Source of the DNA: Pseudomonadota bacterium
GTDB lineage: Bacteria > Pseudomonadota > Alphaproteobacteria > Rhodobacterales > Rhodobacteraceae
NCBI GenBank assembly: GCA_027592105.1
Contig: JAQCLA010000021.1
Location: 1-18,758 of the forward strand
DNA: 18,758 nt
Reading direction: 5' to 3'
In this document: positions 1 to 7,391 of the stretch, piece by piece
How positions within the stretch are numbered: position 1 is the first letter of the stretch
How the letters are laid out: each line of letters opens with the position of its first letter
Notes under the pieces: model-generated
The model's database searches: none
Told to the model about the DNA's origin: nothing
The model's input: the letters and a program-made list of their open reading frames with translations, nothing else
Translations under genes and position numbers: made by a program

Positions 1-90
1 ACAGCGCCGGGCTTGGGACAGCCCGCCCTCCAAGGTCACGCGGAAGCGCACCTTGCCGCAATGGCAGGCCGCGTCATAGGCTTCGGTCAT
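1..90 (-). CDS. GFA-family (glutathione-dependent formaldehyde-activating enzyme-like) protein, N-terminal fragment
   Basis: Only the first 30 codons are in the window; the gene runs off the left edge. The visible protein starts MTEAYDAACHCGKVRF and later has ARRC. The CHCG-x-V-x-F opening followed by a short strand and ARRC is the start of the GFA/CENP-V zinc-binding fold, where these cysteines bind zinc. Family members are small enzymes or zinc proteins of mostly unknown substrate, and only a few have a claimed link to formaldehyde and glutathione. The ATG overlaps the stop codon of choW (ATGA), so the two are probably translationally coupled. This is the place where the ATPase gene choV would usually be expected. 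Family assignment is fairly sure; function is not. Confidence 0.8.
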   Translation of the reverse strand, partial: MTEAYDAACHCGKVRFRVTLEGGLSQARRC

Positions 91-1040
91 CGGCGTTGCA
101 CCCTCAACAAGCGATCCAGCAAGATCGCCACCACCACGATGATCAGCCCCGCCTCGAAGCCAAGGCCCGTGTTCACTTGGTTCAGCGCGCGCACAACCGG
201 CACGCCCAGCCCATCTGCGCCCACCAGCGCCGCGATCACCACCATCGAGAGCGACAGCATGATGGTCTGGTTCAACCCCGCCATGATCTGCGGCGCGGCA
301 TAGGGCAGCTCGACCTTCCACAGCTTTTGGCGCGGCGTGGCGCCAAAAGCATCGGCCGCCTCGATCAGCGCGACAGGGGTCGAGGAAATCCCCAGATGCG
401 TCAGCCGGATCGGCGCAGGCAGAACAAAGATCACGGTCGCGATCAGCCCCGGCACCATGCCGATGCCGAAAAACACGATTGCGGGGATCAGGTAAACAAA
501 GGTCGGCAGCGTCTGCATCAAATCCAGCACAGGCCGCATCGCGGCGTAAAGCCGTGGCCGATGCGCCGCAGCGATCCCAATCGGCACGCCCAAACCCATG
601 CATACCACACAGGCCGCCATGACCAGCGTCAGGCTTTCGGTGGTTTCCTCCCAATAGCCTTGGTTGATGATGAACATCAGCCCTGCGGCCAAAAGCGCGG
701 GCATCCGCCAGCCACGATGCAGCCGATAGGCCAGCGCGACAAAGATCACGGTCATCAAGATCGGGTGCCATTCGGGCGGGTACAGATAGTCGATCTCGGA
801 ACGGCGCAAATCATAAAGCCAGCCCGTGTTGGGCGGCTCTTGCAAAAGCGCAAGGATCACTTCGATCATCACCTCAAGCGCCAGCGCCATGGCGTCGAAC
901 AGGCCCGAGAGATTGTCTTGCAGCCAATCGAACCCCGCCTCGGCCGCGTCGCTGATACGGATCTTGCATTCCGACAGCGCGCCAAGTGGCCCCATGCCCG
1001 CGGGCCAGCCCTGATCGCACTCGGTCAGCCATCGCAGCAT
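87..1040 (-). CDS. choW: Choline/betaine ABC transporter permease ChoW
   Basis: Inner-membrane permease of a ProW/OpuAB-type ABC importer, 317 residues. It shows about seven hydrophobic segments (roughly residues 93-107, 114-127, 137-156, 178-193, 196-212, 262-276 and 296-309). The cytoplasmic EAA loop that docks the ATPase begins at residue 227 (EAADAFGATPRQKLW). The N-terminal 90 residues are a long, partly amphipathic extension, as in other ProW/ChoW proteins. The ATG at 1040 is preceded by an AAGGA ribosome site about nine bases upstream. It lies 74 bases behind choX, separated by a hairpin, and its stop overlaps the next gene. Substrate is inferred from the choline-binding protein choX and the neighbouring betaine genes. 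No ATP-binding subunit is visible in the window. Confidence 0.9.
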   Translation of the reverse strand: MLRWLTECDQGWPAGMGPLGALSECKIRISDAAEAGFDWLQDNLSGLFDAMALALEVMIEVILALLQEPPNTGWLYDLRRSEIDYLYPPEWHPILMTVIFVALAYRLHRGWRMPALLAAGLMFIINQGYWEETTESLTLVMAACVVCMGLGVPIGIAAAHRPRLYAAMRPVLDLMQTLPTFVYLIPAIVFFGIGMVPGLIATVIFVLPAPIRLTHLGISSTPVALIEAADAFGATPRQKLWKVELPYAAPQIMAGLNQTIMLSLSMVVIAALVGADGLGVPVVRALNQVNTGLGFEAGLIIVVVAILLDRLLRVQRR

Positions 1041-1063
1041 GGGCGGTCATCCTTGAAAAGGGT

Positions 1064-1095
1064 CAGGCGGCGCATGCCGTGACGCGCGCCGCCTG
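1064..1095 (-). other. Intercistronic hairpin between choX and choW
   Basis: A perfect 10-bp inverted repeat (CAGGCGGCGC at 1064-1073, GCGCCGCCTG at 1086-1095) with a 12-base loop lies in the 74-base gap between choX and choW. On the minus strand it is followed by ACCCTTTTC, which is too weak for a full intrinsic terminator. In transporter operons such stems often protect the 3' end of the binding-protein mRNA or cause partial termination, giving more binding protein than permease. The structure is seen; the role is inferred. Confidence 0.6.
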
Positions 1096-1114
1096 TCGTT
1101 TCAGCCTTGGCCGA

Positions 1115-2065
1115 TCACATGCCAAGCGCGGCGGCGACTGCCGCGCGCGCATCGCCGCCATCGACGGTGGTCACACCGTCAAGCCAGCCCATGACCTGAT
1201 CGGTATTGGCCGACATCCAAGCGGTGGCCGCATCGACAGGATCTTCACCATCATTGAGGATCGCGCCCATGATCTCGTTTTCCATCGCCAGCGTGAAAAC
1301 CAGATTGTTCAAAAGCGCGCCGACATTGGGGCACGCTGCCGAATAGCCCGCACGCGTGTTGGTAAACACCGTGGCACCGCCCAGATCGGGGCCGAACCAA
1401 TCATCGCCACCTGTCAGATAGGTCAGGTCGAAATTGGCATTCATCGGGTGCGGCTCCCACGCCAGAAACACGATGGGCTCACCCCGATCGACCGCGCGCG
1501 CGACTTGGGCCAACATGCCTTGTTCCGAGCTTTCGACCACATCGAATTCCGCGCCGCCAAGGCCGAAGGCATCGGCCGCGATCATGTCCATGATCAGGCG
1601 GTTTCCGTCATTGCCGGGCTCGATCCCGTAGATCTGGCCTTCCAACGCATCGCTTGCTGCTGCGATATCGGCGAAATCAGCGATCCCCATCGCGGCACCA
1701 TGCGCATTGGTGGCCAGCGTGTATTTCGCCCCCTCCAGATTGGCGCGTACGGTGTCGACAGTGCCCGCGTCGCGATAGGGCGCGATATCGGCCTCCATCG
1801 TCGGCATCCAATTGCCCAAGAACACGTCGATATCGCCCGAGGCGAGCGAGGTATAGGTCACAGGCACCGACAAAACCAACGTCTCGGTCTCGTAGCCTAA
1901 AGCCTCCAGCACGACGGAGGTCGCCGCCGTGGTCGCGGTGATATCGGTCCAGCCGACATCGGAAAAACGCACGGTGTTACAATCGCCATGCCCACCGGCC
2001 AACGCCGCCCCGGTGGTCAGGCCCAAAGCAAGCACACTACAAGCGGTACGGTTGATCAAGCTCAT
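1115..2065 (-). CDS. choX: Periplasmic choline-binding protein ChoX
   Basis: Substrate-binding subunit of a choline ABC importer, 316 residues. A signal peptide ends at about residue 23 (ALA before GGHG). The ligand box of Sinorhizobium meliloti ChoX can be matched: W39 and D41 (VGWTD), W86 (LGNWMPT), Y115 (AKYTL), N152 (PGNDGN) and W203 (LAWEPHP), all at nearly constant offset from the residues I recall for that protein. C29 and C245 can form the single disulfide. This favours choline over glycine betaine as ligand. The ATG at 2065 has GGGAG upstream. It is the first gene of the leftward transcript, sharing a 89-base divergent region and the likely BetI operator with betI. Confidence is high for the family and good for the substrate. 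Confidence 0.93.
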   Translation of the reverse strand: MSLINRTACSVLALGLTTGAALAGGHGDCNTVRFSDVGWTDITATTAATSVVLEALGYETETLVLSVPVTYTSLASGDIDVFLGNWMPTMEADIAPYRDAGTVDTVRANLEGAKYTLATNAHGAAMGIADFADIAAASDALEGQIYGIEPGNDGNRLIMDMIAADAFGLGGAEFDVVESSEQGMLAQVARAVDRGEPIVFLAWEPHPMNANFDLTYLTGGDDWFGPDLGGATVFTNTRAGYSAACPNVGALLNNLVFTLAMENEIMGAILNDGEDPVDAATAWMSANTDQVMGWLDGVTTVDGGDARAAVAAALGM

Positions 2066-2093
2066 TTGCGGTTCTCCCTGTTGCGGTCTATTG

Positions 2094-2113
2094 TTAATTG
2101 ACCAGTCAATTAA
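2094..2113. promoter_or_regulatory. Probable BetI operator in the choX-betI divergent promoter region
   Basis: TTAATTGAC-CA-GTCAATTAA is a perfect 9-bp inverted repeat with a 2-base spacer, giving a 20-bp palindrome in an AT-rich island within otherwise GC-rich DNA. It lies 29 bases before the choX start and 41 bases before the betI start. BetI is a dimeric TetR-type repressor that binds such a palindrome near its own gene and is released by choline. The position suggests one operator controls both directions. I could not fix convincing -35 and -10 boxes for either side. Confidence 0.75.
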
Positions 2114-2154
2114 AATCCGATCTTCTGCAGCAACGCAACCCTAAGGAGTATCCG

Positions 2155-2736
2155 ATGCCGCGCGTAGGTATGATGGCACTGCGTAAAGACGCCCTTGTCA
2201 ACGCCACGATCGGTGAGATCGGGCGGAAAGGCTCACTGGAGGTGACGATGGGCCAGATTGCAAGTGCTGCGGGGGTTTCGTCGGCACTGGCGCATCATTA
2301 TTTCGGCTCGAAAGATGAGCTTTTCCTTGCCGCAATGCGGGCGATTCTGTCGGAATTCGGGGCTGAGGCGCGCCGCGCCTTGACCCTTGCCCACACACCG
2401 CGCGCGCGGCTTTCAGCGCTGGTGCAGGCCAGTTTCGGGGGGCGGAATTTCCAGCCCGAGGTGGTGGCGGCATGGCTCAACTTCTACGTTTTGGCCCAGA
2501 CCCAACCACAGGCCGCGCGGCTTTTGCGGATTTACCAACAAAGACTGGTCTCTAACCTGACCCATGCGCTGCGCCCGCTCTGCGCCGACCCAATAGGCGT
2601 CGCGCGCACCACGGCGGCGCTGATCGATGGTGTCTATATCCGCCTCGCCCTGACCGAGGCAGGTCCACCAGACGCAGCTGATGCCATCGCAACGCTTGAG
2701 GGCTATCTTGCCCTCGCGACAGGACATCGCAAATGA
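2155..2736 (+). CDS. betI: Choline-responsive TetR-family repressor BetI
   Basis: Transcriptional repressor of betaine synthesis, 193 residues. It opens with MPRVGMMALRKDALVNAT, typical of BetI. A TetR-type helix-turn-helix spans about residues 25-50 (IASAAGVSSALAHHYFGSKDEL). The rest is an all-helical ligand and dimer domain. The start at 2155 is chosen because it has a TAAGGAG ribosome site and matches family N-termini; an in-frame TTG at 2098 would fall inside the operator palindrome. The stop overlaps betC (ATGA), so repressor and enzymes are one operon, betICBA, and the repressor is autoregulated. Choline is the known inducer in the family. Confidence 0.95.
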   Translation: MPRVGMMALRKDALVNATIGEIGRKGSLEVTMGQIASAAGVSSALAHHYFGSKDELFLAAMRAILSEFGAEARRALTLAHTPRARLSALVQASFGGRNFQPEVVAAWLNFYVLAQTQPQAARLLRIYQQRLVSNLTHALRPLCADPIGVARTTAALIDGVYIRLALTEAGPPDAADAIATLEGYLALATGHRK

Positions 2737-4241
2737 CGCATCCCAATATCTTGATCGTGATGGTCGACCAGCTCAACGGCACGCTCTTTCCCGATGGGCC
2801 GGCCGATTGGTTGCATGCGCCCCATCTCAAGGCGCTGGCCGCGCGGTCGGTGCGCTTTGCCAATAGTTATACCGCCAGCCCGCTTTGCGCGCCCGCGCGT
2901 GCCAGCTTCATGTCGGGCCAGCTGCCCTCGCGCACGGGGGTCTATGACAATGCGGCGGAATTTGCCTCCTCCATCCCGACCTATGCCCACCATCTGCGGC
3001 GCGCGGGCTATCAGACTTGCCTCTCGGGCAAGATGCATTTCGTCGGCCCCGACCAGTTGCACGGATTTGAGCAGCGGCTAACCACCGATATCTACCCCGC
3101 CGATTTCGGCTGGACGCCCGATTACCGCAAACCGGGCGAGCGGATCTATTGGTGGTATCACAACATGGGCAGCGTGACCGGCGCAGGCGTGGCCGAGATC
3201 ACCAACCAGATGGAATATGACGACGAGGTGGCCTTTGCCGCCGAGCAAAAGCTATATGACCTCGCGCGGGGGAAGGACGACCGGCCATGGTGCCTGACCG
3301 TCAGCTTCACCCATCCCCATGACCCTTACGTCGCCCGGCGCAAATACTGGGATCTTTACGCGGATTGCGCGCATTTGCAGCCCGCGATGCCCGCCCTGCC
3401 CTATGACGATCACGACCCCCACGCACAGCGCATTTTCGATGCCAATGATTGGCGCAATTTCGACATCACCGAGGGTGACATCGCCCGCTCGCGGCGCGCC
3501 TATTTCGCCAATATCTCCTATCTCGACGACAAGATCGGCAGCATCCTCGATGTGCTGGAGCGGACGGGCCAAGAGGCAATCGTGGTCTTTGTCTCGGACC
3601 ATGGCGATATGCTGGGCGAGCGGGGCCTGTGGTTCAAGATGAACTTCTACGAGGGGTCGGCCCGTGTGCCCCTGATGATCGCGGCACCGGGTCTTGCGCC
3701 GGGTCTTGTCAGCGATCCCGTCTCCACCATCGACCTTTGCCCCACGCTGTGCGATCTAGCGGGCGTGTCGATGGCCGAGGTGATGCCGTGGACCGATGGC
3801 GAAAGCCTTGTGCCGCTGGCCCATGGTCGCCACCGGACAAGCCCCGTGGCGATGGAATACGCCGCCGAAGCCAGCATCACGCCACTGGTGGGTCTGCGCC
3901 AAGGCCGATGGAAATACACCAACTGCGCCGCCGATCCCGAGCAACTCTTTGATCTCGACGCCGATCCGCAGGAAATGACCAACCTTGCCGATGATCCGGC
4001 CCATGCCAAAACGCTGGAACATTTCCGCCTGATCGCCGCCGCCCGCTGGGATTTGAAGGCCTTTGACGCAGCCGTGCGCGAAAGCCAGGCGCGCCGCTGG
4101 GTAGTCTACGAATCCTTGCGCAACGGGGCCTATTACCCGTGGGATTTCCAGCCGCTCCGCGCCGCCTCTGAGCGGTTCATGCGCAACCATATGGACCTCA
4201 ATGTTCTTGAGGAAAATCAAAGATTTCCAAGGGGCGAATAG
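2733..4241 (+). CDS. betC: Choline sulfatase BetC
   Basis: Hydrolyses choline-O-sulfate to choline and sulfate in the cytoplasm, feeding betA; 502 residues, the usual length. The type I sulfatase signature C-A-P-A-R begins at C52, the cysteine matured to formylglycine. Metal and active-site residues include D12 (VDQLNG), K100 and H102 (LSGKMHF), and D289-H290 (VSDHGDMLGE). The C-terminal tail (NVLEENQRFPR) is of the kind that completes the choline site in this family. The ATG overlaps the betI stop by four bases. No signal peptide is present, which fits a cytoplasmic choline sulfatase. A separate formylglycine-generating or anaerobic maturase gene is not in the window. Confidence 0.95.
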   Translation: MTHPNILIVMVDQLNGTLFPDGPADWLHAPHLKALAARSVRFANSYTASPLCAPARASFMSGQLPSRTGVYDNAAEFASSIPTYAHHLRRAGYQTCLSGKMHFVGPDQLHGFEQRLTTDIYPADFGWTPDYRKPGERIYWWYHNMGSVTGAGVAEITNQMEYDDEVAFAAEQKLYDLARGKDDRPWCLTVSFTHPHDPYVARRKYWDLYADCAHLQPAMPALPYDDHDPHAQRIFDANDWRNFDITEGDIARSRRAYFANISYLDDKIGSILDVLERTGQEAIVVFVSDHGDMLGERGLWFKMNFYEGSARVPLMIAAPGLAPGLVSDPVSTIDLCPTLCDLAGVSMAEVMPWTDGESLVPLAHGRHRTSPVAMEYAAEASITPLVGLRQGRWKYTNCAADPEQLFDLDADPQEMTNLADDPAHAKTLEHFRLIAAARWDLKAFDAAVRESQARRWVVYESLRNGAYYPWDFQPLRAASERFMRNHMDLNVLEENQRFPRGE

Positions 4242-4265
4242 CCTCAAGACCAAGGAAAAGAGGGA

Positions 4266-5720
4266 ATGATGCAAGCCCAACCGCAAGCCAGCCATTTCGT
4301 GAACGGCGCCTATCTGGAAGATGTCACAGGCGCGGCCATGCCAGTCATCTTTCCCGGCACGGGCGAGACAATCGCCGCGGTGCATGAGGCCACGCCCGCC
4401 GTGATCGAGGCAGCCCTTGCCGCCGCGAAAGCCGCCCAAGGGCCATGGGCGGCCCTGATGCCCGTGGAGCGGGGCCGCATCCTGCGCCGCGCGGCCGACA
4501 TCATCCGCGCGCGCAACCAAGAGCTGTCGGAGCTTGAGACACTGGACACCGGCAAACCCATTTCCGAAACGCTGGTGGCCGATGCCACATCAGCCGCCGA
4601 TGCGCTGGAATATTTCGGCGGACTTGCGGGCACGCTGACGGGCGAACATGTGCCCTTGGGCGGTGATTGGGCCTATACGATGCGCATCCCCTTGGGCGTT
4701 TGCGTGGGGCTCGGCGCGTGGAACTACCCCACCCAAGTCGCGGCATGGAAAGCGGCACCTGCGCTGATCTGCGGCAATACGATGGTGTTCAAACCCAGTG
4801 AACAAACACCGCTTTGCGCCCTGAAACTGGCGGAAATCCTGATCGAGGCGGGCGCGCCGCCGGGTGTGTTCAATGTCATCCAAGGGGCGGGAACCGTCGG
4901 CCGCGCGCTGGTCGAAGATGCCCGCGTGGCCAAGGTCTCGCTCACCGGGTCGGCTGAGACCGGCAAAAAGGTCTATGCCAGCGCGGCGGCACAAATGAAG
5001 CATGTCACGATGGAACTGGGCGGCAAATCGCCCCTCATCATCTTCGACGATGCCGATCTGGAAAGTGCTGTGTCGGCGGCGATCAACGCCAATTTCTTTG
5101 CCACCGGCCAAGTCTGCTCCAACGGCACACGGGTTTTCGTGCAGCGCGGCATCAAGGAGGCTTTTCTCGCGCGTCTGACCGCCCGTTTGGCCAATGCCGT
5201 GATCGGCGACCCGCGCGACGCGGCCACGACTTTCGGCCCGATGGTCAGCGAAGAACAGCTTTCCATCACCTGTTCCTACATCGAAAAAGGCAAGGCCGAA
5301 GGGGCGCGTCTGGTCGCGGGTGGTGCCCGCCTGAACCGCCCCGGCTGCTATGTCCAACCCACGGTTTTCGCCGATGTCACCGACGACATGACCATTGCCC
5401 GCGAAGAGATTTTCGGCCCCGTCATGTCGGTGCTTGATTTCGACACGGAAGCGGAGGTGGTCACGCGCGCCAATGCCACCGATCTCGGCCTGTCAGGCGC
5501 GGTCTTCACCCAAGACCTGACACGCGGCCACCGTGTCGTGCATGCGCTCGAGGCTGGATCTGTCTGGATCAATCAATACAACCTGACGCCTGTCGAAGTA
5601 CCATTCGGCGGCGTCAAAGGCTCGGGCGTGGGGCGCGAGAACAGCCGCGCGGCGCTAGAGGCCTACAGCCAACTCAAGACCGTTTATGTCGGCATGACCC
5701 CGGTGGAGGCGGCGTATTGA
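4266..5720 (+). CDS. betB: Betaine aldehyde dehydrogenase BetB
   Basis: NAD(P)-dependent oxidation of betaine aldehyde to glycine betaine, the last step of the pathway; 484 residues. Aldehyde dehydrogenase landmarks are N153 (AWNYPTQ), K176 (FKPSEQ), general base E250 (MELGGKSP) and catalytic C284 (GQVCSNGT). The GQVCSNGTRVF block is that of BetB proteins. There are two adjacent ATG codons (4266 and 4269), so the exact start may be one residue later; a purine-rich AGGAAAAGAGGGA lies just upstream. The gap to betC is 24 bases and the stop overlaps the betA start by one base. Confidence 0.95.
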   Translation: MMQAQPQASHFVNGAYLEDVTGAAMPVIFPGTGETIAAVHEATPAVIEAALAAAKAAQGPWAALMPVERGRILRRAADIIRARNQELSELETLDTGKPISETLVADATSAADALEYFGGLAGTLTGEHVPLGGDWAYTMRIPLGVCVGLGAWNYPTQVAAWKAAPALICGNTMVFKPSEQTPLCALKLAEILIEAGAPPGVFNVIQGAGTVGRALVEDARVAKVSLTGSAETGKKVYASAAAQMKHVTMELGGKSPLIIFDDADLESAVSAAINANFFATGQVCSNGTRVFVQRGIKEAFLARLTARLANAVIGDPRDAATTFGPMVSEEQLSITCSYIEKGKAEGARLVAGGARLNRPGCYVQPTVFADVTDDMTIAREEIFGPVMSVLDFDTEAEVVTRANATDLGLSGAVFTQDLTRGHRVVHALEAGSVWINQYNLTPVEVPFGGVKGSGVGRENSRAALEAYSQLKTVYVGMTPVEAAY

Positions 5721-7390
5721 TGGAAGCTGATTACATCGTCGTCGGTGCGGGTTCCGCGGGCTGCGCCATCGCCTATCGGCTGGCCCAAGCGGGCAAATCC
5801 GTGATCGTGGTAGAGCATGGCGGCAGCGATTGGGGCCCCTTCATCAACATGCCCGCCGCGCTGTCCTATCCGATGAACATGTCGCGCTATGACTGGGGCT
5901 ATGTGACCGAGCCCGAGCCGCATATGGGTGGCCGCATCATGGCCTGCCCGCGCGGCAAGGTTTTGGGCGGGTCATCCTCGATCAACGGCATGATCTATGT
6001 GCGCGGCCATGCACATGATTTCGACACATGGGCCGAGATGGGGGCCGATGGCTGGGCCTATGCGGATGTGCTGCCCTATTTCAAAAGGGCGGAAACCTGG
6101 CATGGCGATGCGGGCGATCCAGCCTTTCGCGGCAATGATGGCCCGCTGCACATCACGCGCGGGCCGCGCAAGAACCCGCTGTTCGATGCCTTCATCCAAG
6201 CGGGCGCCAATGCGGGCTATGGCGCGACCGATGATTACAACGGGCAGCGGCAAGAGGGTTTCGGCGCCTTCGAGATGACCGTCTGGCAGGGCGAGCGCTG
6301 GTCAGCCGCCAAGGCCTATCTGCGCCCAGCGCTGCAAACCGGGCGCTGCCGCGTGGCGCGCGGGCTGGTGGAAAAGGTCGAGATCACGCAAGGCCGCGCC
6401 ACCGGCGTGCGTCTTGTCGGCGGGCAAGTGATCACCGCGCGCGCCGAGGTGATCTTGTCGGCAGGGTCAATCAATTCGCCTAAAATCCTCATGCTAAGCG
6501 GAATTGGCCCCGCCAAGCATCTGGCAGACCACGGCATTCCCGTGATCGCCGATCGCGCGGGCGTGGGGGCGAACCTGCAAGATCACCTAGAGATCTACGT
6601 CCAGTTCGCCGCCACCAAGCCCGTCAGCCTTGCGCCCTATTGGTCGCTTTGGGGCAAGGCGCTGGTGGGCGCGCAATGGCTTTTGACGCGCAAAGGTTTG
6701 GGTGCGTCGAATAATTTCGAGGCCTGCGGCTTTATCCGAAGCCGCGCCGGCATCGCCTATCCCGATATCCAGTATCATTTCCTGCCCATCGCCGTGCGCT
6801 ATGATGGCAAAACCGCCGCCAATGGCCACGGGTTTCAGGCCCATGTCGGCCCCATGCGCTCGAAAAGCCGGGGCAGTGTCAGCTTGCGCTCGGCCGATCC
6901 CAAGGACGCGCCGCGCATCTTGTTCAACTACATGTCCCACCCCGATGATTGGGATGAATTCCGCACCGCCATCCGGCTGACGCGCGAAATTTTCGCGACC
7001 GAGCCCATGGCCGGTTTCGTCGATCACGAAATCCAGCCGGGCGCGGAGGCCCAAAGCGATGCGGCCCTTGATGCGGTCATCCGCGAACATGCCGAAAGCG
7101 CCTATCATCCCTGTGGCACGGCCCGGATGGGGCGCGCCGATGACCCTTGGGCGGTGGTCGATGCCCAGACCCGCGTGATCGGTGTGGAAGGGCTGCGGTT
7201 GGCCGACAGTTCGATCTTTCCGCAAATCCCCAATGGCAATCTCAACGCGCCTTCGATCATGGTGGGCGAGAAAGCCGCCGATCATATCCTTGGCCGCGCG
7301 CCCTTGGCGGCCGAGAACCTCGATCCATGGATCGCCCCTGATTGGCAAAACGCCCAGCGCGCGACCTTGGCACGCAAAGCGTCCGAATAG
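5720..7390 (+). CDS. betA: Choline dehydrogenase BetA
   Basis: FAD-dependent GMC oxidoreductase that oxidises choline to betaine aldehyde, usually membrane-associated and linked to the respiratory chain; 556 residues. The FAD dinucleotide motif GAGSAG is at 9-14 with E32 ending the second strand. The GMC signature PRGKVLGGSSSING is at 77-90. The active-site pair is H463 (YHPCGTARMG) and N509 (GNLNAPSIMV), matching the His and Asn of choline oxidase. The ATG at 5720 shares its A with the betB stop (TGATG); an in-frame TTG at 5717 was rejected. It is the last gene of betICBA and faces the next gene with one base between stop codons. Confidence 0.94.
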   Translation: MEADYIVVGAGSAGCAIAYRLAQAGKSVIVVEHGGSDWGPFINMPAALSYPMNMSRYDWGYVTEPEPHMGGRIMACPRGKVLGGSSSINGMIYVRGHAHDFDTWAEMGADGWAYADVLPYFKRAETWHGDAGDPAFRGNDGPLHITRGPRKNPLFDAFIQAGANAGYGATDDYNGQRQEGFGAFEMTVWQGERWSAAKAYLRPALQTGRCRVARGLVEKVEITQGRATGVRLVGGQVITARAEVILSAGSINSPKILMLSGIGPAKHLADHGIPVIADRAGVGANLQDHLEIYVQFAATKPVSLAPYWSLWGKALVGAQWLLTRKGLGASNNFEACGFIRSRAGIAYPDIQYHFLPIAVRYDGKTAANGHGFQAHVGPMRSKSRGSVSLRSADPKDAPRILFNYMSHPDDWDEFRTAIRLTREIFATEPMAGFVDHEIQPGAEAQSDAALDAVIREHAESAYHPCGTARMGRADDPWAVVDAQTRVIGVEGLRLADSSIFPQIPNGNLNAPSIMVGEKAADHILGRAPLAAENLDPWIAPDWQNAQRATLARKASE

Positions 7391-7391
7391 C

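Noticed and set aside
96..1082. Long plus-strand open frame (328 codons) opposite choW
   Set aside because: It is the antisense of a clear permease gene, rich in His, Arg and Gln as expected from reverse reading of GC-rich coding DNA, and lies in no recognisable family.
986..1900. Plus-strand open frame (304 codons) opposite choX
   Set aside because: Antisense to a well-supported binding-protein gene; no motif, no ribosome site and antisense-like composition.
2098..2154. Upstream TTG start for betI
   Set aside because: The extra 19 residues would be encoded by the operator palindrome and the ribosome site; the ATG at 2155 has TAAGGAG and the family N-terminus.
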